A stretch of DNA of 64,000 nt, taken from Saururus chinensis (lineage: Eukaryota > Streptophyta > Magnoliopsida > Piperales > Saururaceae). This document shows, in pieces, positions 57,031-64,000 of the stretch. The stretch is from contig CP141145.1 of assembly GCA_035235625.1 (NCBI GenBank), forward strand, positions 36,560,668 through 36,624,667. Direction: 5' to 3'. The notes beneath the pieces were generated by a model. It made no database searches. It was not told the origin of the DNA and was given only the letters and a program-made list of their open reading frames with translations. Both the position numbers and the translations under genes were made by a program. Each line of letters begins with the position of its first letter. Positions within the stretch are counted from its first letter, which is position 1.

Positions 57031-57039
57031 AAATTTATA
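57031..57039 (-). promoter_or_regulatory. TATA box of dirigent copy B
   Basis: TATAAATTT on the minus strand, about 86-94 bp before the ATG, matching copy A. Confidence 0.6.
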
Positions 57040-59446
57040 CTGATGAGAGAGTCCTTAAGGCTGCTAAAGAAGCTGCAACCACAACTAATATAGTAGTAAT
57101 ATTTTGCTTTTCACAGTCTCGCGTGGTAGCATTTAATATTTATGATCGATGATGCTTAGCGCATATTAGTATTAGTAACATTGATGCTAACGTGCGGCGT
57201 ATTCACTGTCAGACTCTAGATGAAGAGCTCCATGCACAGCTTAGAGTAGGCTCATTGTCATTGAGAGCATAAAAATTGCTTCTGTGATCAATGTTCACAA
57301 GATATGAAATACCAATCACATTTGTCATTACCCGGTATTAATTAAGAAGGTAGGCGTGAGACATGGCTTCCACAATTAATTAAGTGGTGAAGCTTCACGA
57401 GCATAGCTGCTGGTGAAACTTAATTTATCGGCCGTCTATTATGATAAATCGATGGTCATGTTTTAGCACATGGTTTCAAGCAATTACATAAATTAACTAC
57501 TGTGTGTGAAGTTTGTGCACCTATGTATGTGCCGTCCATATTCAATAATAAGTGGCCAGTAAACGCTGGTGGCACAGATTACGACTCCGTTACTGTGGGG
57601 TACATAGTCCTCTCGTCTCGGAGAAATTTTTGGGTGTCTCATCTCGTATTCATGTAACTTATTTTGCAACGACGATTTCATGGAGAAAACTTATCATCAA
57701 CCATGCATATCAAATGTAAGTATGATACCTACTCTAGGGTGGCTGTTTGCTAAACAAGTACGTAGTCCCAGCAAAATAGCTAACAGAAATCATGGAAGCT
57801 TTAATCTAAATCCGAACGTGTCGTTTTTATTTTAGGTAATCTTATGCCAAAGTTGTTTATCCTTCTATAACTAACAAAGTCATTTCATCTTCACATATAA
57901 AAAAAAACTATTTCATATGAAGCTGTCAAAATGCCTCTTGGCGAATGTACGAATAAATAATTGATCCCTATTCATTTTTAATCAATTAAACTGTTTCAGC
58001 TAGCACTAAGTGCTACGGCATGATCCCCGCTTCTTCTAGAGTTATATAGTGAGGTTGGATTCTTGGAAGCGCCTTCATGCACACCAAACTAATAATCCTA
58101 CTATTTGCACCACAGTTACAGATAAATCATACAAGTGTCTAACTTCTACTCCCACCCTAAAGAAGAGGAGAAGGTATACAGTGGATAAGTCGATTCATGT
58201 TCTGACATGTGAACTTAAGTTAGCCCATGGAATTATGTAGTTCAGTCACGTAGAAAATATTAAAATATGTCAAATAGTGATGGACTTATGAACCACGTGG
58301 CTTATGGAATGGTTCCATTAGATAATTTATTGAAGTAGAGACAACCCATTTTTTTATACTCAAGTTATACTAACAACACATTTAGCACAATGATTTTATA
58401 ATAAATTGTCTATTATTTCATCAGTAAGCCACTGACGTGTCGGTGCTTGCATCGGTGAACAATATTTTCAACTATCAATCGGTAGACATTGGACACATTA
58501 ATTATCACATCAGTGAAATCATAAGTTTCAGTATTTCAAAAATTATGGCAGTTTTATAATTTTAGACTATTGGAACGGTTATGCCCTATTTAAAGAGAGG
58601 AAACTCGGGATTTTAGGTTTGAAAGAAGTTTTTGAGAAGTCCAAGTGGGAGTGGAGCAACTTGAAGTGTAGTTGCGGAGGATTTGGGCTAAGAAGAGAGT
58701 CTCGTGCATATTGAAGGTTGGATTGCACCCTTCTTTGTTTAATTGTTTGGTTTGTATGAGATCTATCTTCTCTTAAGTTCTTGATGAGTTTGGATGTGTG
58801 TATTCTTCGAAGATTTTACTGTGCAAAGTGCAATAATGGTGATTTAATATTATGATTATTTCATTGTCTATTTTTATAAATAAACTATATGAAACTTGGT
58901 AAATATGAAGGTTTTACTCTATTTTGATTGAATAAATTATTCAAAGAACTATTATGATCTCTATTTATTTTATTCACATCCATTGCATAACCATCAATGC
59001 ATCGGTGTTTGTGTTGGAAGAAAGAAGAAGATAAATACTACTAACACTAATGCATTCAGTTGTGTTGGTGTTAACTAGTAACCGGTAGTGAGATTGACAT
59101 GTTGGTGTGGCATTGGTGAGGTGGGATATGATAGCTAACCCAATGTTGGCAGGGGTTTGACATGTTGACGAGACATTTATAGTCATTGATGCCCTAACCG
59201 ACATGTCAATGAGCCTACTGATGGTGCCTCTTTGAATTAGATTACAAACATGATTGGATGCATGATTAGATATTATTAAATACTTATAATTTAAGGGTAT
59301 GGTAAATAAACCCTAATGTTTGTGTGAATCCTTATGATGAATAGTACCCCCTAACCATTGCATTTTAACACTCAAGAAAAAAAGGATCATAGTAACGGGT
59401 TGGCTCGAAAAGTGAGTCGTCTTAGTCACGTAGATAAAAGGGTATT

Positions 59447-59466
59447 GGGGGGGGGGGGGGGGGGGG
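59447..59466. repeat. Run of 20 G at the duplication boundary
   Basis: Twenty consecutive G at the exact point where copy B stops matching copy A. It may be partly an assembly or sequencing artefact. Confidence 0.9.
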
Positions 59467-59749
59467 TTGTGTATATGCTTTTGGATCGGACTCAGGCAAG
59501 ACAGATCCTTGGGCCTTTTTTCTTTTCTCCTCTTCATTTTTTTCTTCTCATTTTCTTCATTTTTTGTCTCATTTCCACTATGGTGCAATGAGTCCACTAC
59601 CCATAACTAAGGCTGACACCTGGTTCTATGGGTACGAGTACTGAGAAAAAAAACAAAAAGTCAGTGCACCAAAGTGTCAAATTTCACTGTGGGAAAAAGA
59701 GCAGAAATGACAAAAAGGTTGTAGAAAAATCAAGGACATTATATGAGAA

Positions 59750-60224
59750 TCTATAAAAAGGAATTGGAATGTGATAGAGGAAGAGAGAATACCTAATAAA
59801 CTTGGAGAGCTTGTGTAGAGATTCTCTAATGGAGTTTTGAGAGAGTTGTCTTCTAAAATGAGAAAATCTCAACCATAAATCGAAAAGAGTGATTAAAAGT
59901 GAGATTAATAAATAAAAACATATGTGAGACATGGTATTTGCCAAAGATTGTTATTGAGAAGATCAAGTTAATAGAAGATTCATTCCGGGGAGGAGACAAA
60001 AGATCTACTTTAATCAAAATAGTACAAATGAGGAGAAGATTAAGCTATGACCTATAAACAACAAAGGAGTGGTTAATTAAGAATTTAAGAGTGCTGTGAA
60101 GAACCAACCATTTGACAATCTATCTAAATTTTTCTAAATCTAATTATGTACTATAGAGTTGTAATATTTATTTTTTAGATGACGGGTTTTAGTGTTTCGT
60201 TATAAAATAGCCAAATGGGGTGAC
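59750..60224 (+). repeat. Partial copia LTR and 3' region
   Basis: 59750-60115 matches 60490-60780 and 47590-47890 (GAGAGTTGTCTTCTA, ACATATGTGAGACATGGT, AGATCTACTTT). 60116-60224 matches the pre-LTR region at 63290-63393. This suggests a chopped LTR next to another element's 3' end. Confidence 0.55.
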
Positions 60225-61095
60225 TGTAAGAACAAAAGTGTCCTTATGTCATATATTGACTTATTATCGTGATCAAAATAATGTCATTAATGTGTATTTT
60301 TAGTTTGTTTAGAGTCTGAAAAATATTTTTGAAGGTGAAATGAAAGGAAGACTCAAACTCGTATTTGTAGCACGTAAAAATATCTACACATATCACAGTC
60401 ACACACTTCAGGTTAAAAGAAACCTTAAGTGAAAGAATATTGAGGATTAGAGGTTTGCATATTGAAATATCAACAATCTAGTAAGAACCTAGAGAACTTG
60501 TGTGGAGTTTATCTAATAGAATCTTAAGAGAGTTGTCTTCTAGAATGAGAAAATCTTAACCATAAATCGAAAAGAGTGACTACATGTGAGATTAATACAC
60601 AAAAATATATGTGAGACATGGTGTTTGCTAAAATATTATTACTCAGAAGGTCAAGTGAATAGACAATTAATTCTAAGGAGGAGATGAAAGATCTACTTTG
60701 ATCAAAAGACCACAAACGATGAGAAGATCAAGCTATGACCAGTAAACAACCAAGGAGTGGTGTAAAGAACTAATTGTTTAAAGAAAAAGAGTCTTGTCTT
60801 TATAATCGGTAATTCTGTAATATCAGATTTACATAGTGCATAGTTGATCTGCGTATATTGTCCCATCGTTGTTCCCTAGTTAGGTTTTTACGTAAAAATT
60901 CTTATGTGTTTGTTTGTTAATTTGACTACAAAATTCTCATTAGAACACATTGAAATTAAGTATGTTAATTTGATCAAAATATGTGTTTATTATGTTTGAA
61001 AGGGGAAGATAAAGTCCTATAAATTAATTGTGAGTTAGAGGAACTTTATTTTTCTTTGTTTGACTATGCCACACATATAGTTTTACAAACCAACA
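60225..61095 (+). repeat. Copia LTR, plus orientation
   Basis: Begins TGTAAGAACAAAAGTG and appears to end ACAAACCAACA; homologous to 47118-48235. It lacks part of the GATCGATT-rich section found in the others. Confidence 0.6.
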
Positions 61096-61109
61096 ATGTG
61101 GGCTCTCAC

Positions 61110-61505
61110 AGATTACCCAATGTCGATAGGAGCTTCACATGTCGATGTGACATTGATGGTCATTGATGTCCTGGCTCATATGTCTATGAGCTTAACGATG
61201 GTGCCTCGATGCCTGAGATTTCAAACATGATTTATGCTACTTATTAACAATATAATGATATTATTTTCCTTGCAATTGGATGCATTATTGGATAATATTA
61301 AGCACATATTTTGTAAGGGTAAGTAAAACCTAATGCATGCGTGAATCCTAGTGATGGATAGTCACACCTAACCATTGCATTTCAACACTTAAGAACAAAA
61401 GATCATAGTGTTTGGTTGGCTCCAAAAATGAGTCGTCTTATTCATGTAAATGAAAGGGTATGATATGAAAAATTGATTATCGTCTTCTAGCTCTCTAAAA
61501 CTGGG
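61110..61505. repeat. Third copy of the 30575-30995 repeat
   Basis: Matches in order: GATGGTGCCTCGATG, ACATGATTTATGCTA, AATTGGATGCAT, GTTGGCTCCAAAA and ATGAGTCGTCTTA. Its presence beside copia coding sequence suggests that the repeat is internal or LTR sequence of a copia element. Confidence 0.6.
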
Positions 61506-61544
61506 AGTTTTATGGAGACGTAAGGGAAACCTAACTTTATATTG

Positions 61545-61770
61545 TGCCAATATATGTTTGATTACAATTTCTCAAAATCATGTTCAACATTTTCATACAA
61601 AACATATTAATATTAGACATCATTTTATTCGAGATTTGGTTAAGGATCAAATTGTCAACTTAGAACATATTTCAACAAAGTTTCAATTATCTGATATTTT
61701 TACAAAACCTTTGCATTTCAACAAGTTCATTAACCTTCGAAAAGCCATTGGACATCCTTTCCTAAAGTAA
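61545..61770 (+). pseudogene. C-terminal end of Ty1-copia RNase H
   Basis: The frame reads HTKHINIRHHFIRD, then STKFQLSDIFTKPL, and ends with the short helix before TAA. This is the conserved tail of copia polyproteins. Nothing of RT or integrase precedes it, so the element is 5' truncated. Confidence 0.85.
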
Positions 61771-63393
61771 TTTCATAAGAGATTTTTGTCCTTGTTTTAA
61801 TTGAAAATCTTTTGGGAACTGAGACACAAAAAAAAACTATTTTTAAGTTTTTAGTTTTTGATAGTTTGATTTGATTTAGTTTGATTAGTGTTTAGTTGAT
61901 TTGCTTTTCAGAAAAAGTTTAGAAAAGCAAATAAAATAAAAAAAATTGAATTTGTGTGTCTTCAAACATATAGTTGTTATATCATTGGGAACACACTTGA
62001 ATTGTAATTGTATTGCACTTGAATTGTAAAGGTATTGCACAATAGTGGGTCACACGTGCAATGCATAATAAATACAATCTTAAATTAAGAGGACTAGTTG
62101 CATACTAATTAAGTAAAGTTTTAAAATTCATAATAATATTTGATGTATTGTTAATTTACTGAAAGACTTAGTACTCACTATGAGAATTCAAGATCATTTA
62201 TTGGGTTAAATGTATAATATGGTTGATTTACTTCATGACTTTGTTGATGTTAGGTAGTATAAGGTAGTTGAGCAGTTTGGATTTCTTTGCATACTGAATG
62301 AGATTTGATAAGTTTATATTTTATTTTTTATATATATTATGTAAACATTATCATGAATAGTTCTTATAAAGATGACGAATAGTTATCATCCCCTTTACAT
62401 TGAAAAAAGAATATATTGCAATGCCAAAAGAACTAAGAAAAAACTATTGAAAGCTCATTTATGAATATAATGAAAAAGCCAATTTTTGAAAAAAGGTAAA
62501 GATAATTTTTTGTATCACTGCTTGTATCTATTAATTATTCAATATAAATCAATTATCAAATGGAATGTAAGTATGAGCCAAGTTTTTCGACAAATTCGTT
62601 TGCCAAAGTAGTAGAGGAGAATGATTTTTTTTACAATATTATTCATTGATATCCTGATAATTGTTTTGAATGATTGTGGTATAGTTGATGACTTGAAGTA
62701 AAGCATTTCGGCATCCTCTCTTATTATGAGACTTGGAACTTGAAATTTAAATTCTTTGGTTGAGTGGATATTAAGATCATGTTATGCTAATGTGGGATAC
62801 ACATGTGGTATGCTAAACCCTATGAAATTATGGTAGTTAAGTGATACTACTAGTATATGATTAACCAACACACTTTAGTTTTGATAAAGTTGTTTAATTA
62901 ATTCTCCATAAAGTTAATTCTAAATGTAGTTTCAAATTGGTTTACATGTTTTTTTCTATAATTTTCTTTTTTACCTCAATTTTTTTTGTCTATTTGTAAC
63001 AAAAAGGGAGAGAATTTTGGTTTAGAGAAAACCTTAAATTTTGAGGATAGGAAGCTATCAAAGAGCTAGATAAAGAGGTTCCTGACTGAATTGTTAAGAA
63101 GAGAAATTTTTTGATTTGGTTATGACAATTAACTTTTTACTTACCTGAATATTTAAATTATGTATTTACTTGTTTTTTAGAACAATATTATACGGGTATG
63201 TTTTAGTTTGTAATGTGTAGGTTGATCATAGGTTGAAGACCACACTACAATAGGATTATAGAGATATAGATTAATGGGGAGAGTTATTGTTGGTTAATCT
63301 ATCTAAATCTAGTTATACACTATAGAGTTGTAATATTTATTTTTCAGATGAAATGTTGTAGTGTTTCATCACGAAATAACCAAAGGGGGAGAT
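61771..63393 (+). repeat. Copia 3' noncoding region with polypurine tract
   Basis: An unusually long stretch (1.6 kb) between the RNase H stop and the LTR, AT-rich and without coding domains. The last 400 bp match 46730-47117 and end with CAAAGGGGGAGAT before the LTR. Confidence 0.5.
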
Positions 63394-64000
63394 TGTAAGA
63401 ACATAAGTGCCTTTATGTCATATATTGTCTTATTATTGTGATCAAAATAATGTCATTAATATGTATTTTGAGTCAATTTATAGTCTAAATAATTATTTTT
63501 AAATGTGGAACGAATGGTGAGGATTGGATGTAAAAATATGCACATATATCACATATCGCATTCACTGAATGTAAAAATATGCACACATATCACATTTACA
63601 CACTTTAGGGTAAAAAAGACTTTAAGTGAAAGAATAGAGAGGATTGGATGTTTAAATATTAAAATATCAACAATCTAGTCAAAATGATCGACTGCCAACC
63701 TGACTCAATCGATTGCTAATGCACTGTATTAGAATCTACGAAAATTGAATGAGCGATCCATTGCTTTTGGGAAATAATTGATTGACACTTAAAAATACAC
63801 TATGTAAAATGAAGCAAAGAGCTAGCGATCAATCATCTAAGTAGAACGATCAATCAATTAAAGAGTCATAAGGTAAAATACAGGGTGTGATTGATTGCCC
63901 TGTGGAAAATATCAATCGCTAGAGTGGCATGTTGCCTAATTTAAAATTTTTAAGTTTGACTTGGATTTTAAGTTGGAGTATTATTCCTTTTAGGGCTTTA
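63394..64000 (+). repeat. Copia LTR, runs off the window
   Basis: Begins TGTAAGAACATAAGTG and continues to the window end. It holds several ATCGATTG, GATCAATCA and GATTGATTG words, as does the LTR at 47118. Confidence 0.65.

Larger units (their letters stand above)
56200..59446. repeat. Segmental duplication, copy B (with dirigent gene)
   Basis: The partner of 27640-30945, same orientation. It ends at a 20-G run at 59447, after which the two copies no longer match. Confidence 0.9.

Overview
This is plant nuclear DNA: AT-rich, full of nested LTR retrotransposons and small foldback elements, with a few scattered host genes. I see no bacterial, viral, rRNA, tRNA or CRISPR content. A flowering plant with a large genome is clear. 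A non-grass monocot is my guess, from one very GC-rich intronless gene (14-15 kb) sitting in AT-rich DNA; this is inference only.

Layout. 1-2 kb: remnant of a gypsy LTR and a MITE. 2.3-5.7 kb: two host genes on the minus strand, a five-exon chalcone-isomerase-like/fatty-acid-binding protein and an intronless E+-type PPR protein. 6-6.5 kb: a decayed copy of the first gene, carrying a small hairpin insertion. 7-13 kb: foldback elements (a large inverted repeat at 7.97-8.53 kb beside an unidentified GC-rich island, another at 12.2-12.45 kb) and AT-rich repeats. 14.0-15.1 kb: an intronless membrane-anchored SAM-dependent methyltransferase-like gene. 16.57-23.16 kb: a Tekay/Del-type gypsy element with 3.46-kb LTRs that has lost most of its 5' LTR, gag and protease, and has stop codons in pol; its TATAG target-site duplication is intact. 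25.2-26.3 kb: a decayed copy of the PPR gene. 27.8-28.4 kb: a dirigent-protein gene in a segment of about 3.3 kb.

32.8-41.3 kb: a young gypsy element (CATAG target duplication, near-identical LTRs, primer-binding site, polypurine tract, a 1323-codon gag-pol frame), nested in what looks like an older LTR. It carries an extra 171-codon frame ahead of gag, with an acidic domain, a DLNxxP repression-type motif and a CCHC zinc knuckle. I regard this as the most interesting object here. 43.8-48.2 kb: decayed copia elements in opposite orientations. 48.68-50.38 kb: a solo LTR with a perfect TATTG target duplication. 50.69-50.92 kb: a Mutator-type MITE with a 9-bp target duplication. 51.1-54.6 kb: a second copy of the Tekay-type LTR, as a solo LTR. 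56.2-59.4 kb: the second copy of the dirigent segment, same orientation. 59.5-64 kb: copia remnants (the end of an RNase H domain and several LTR copies).

The host genes do not form a pathway. The FAP-like and PPR proteins are probably organellar, the methyltransferase probably Golgi/endomembrane and the two dirigent proteins apoplastic. The window is better read as a record of repeat insertion, deletion and segmental duplication around five intact-looking host genes.
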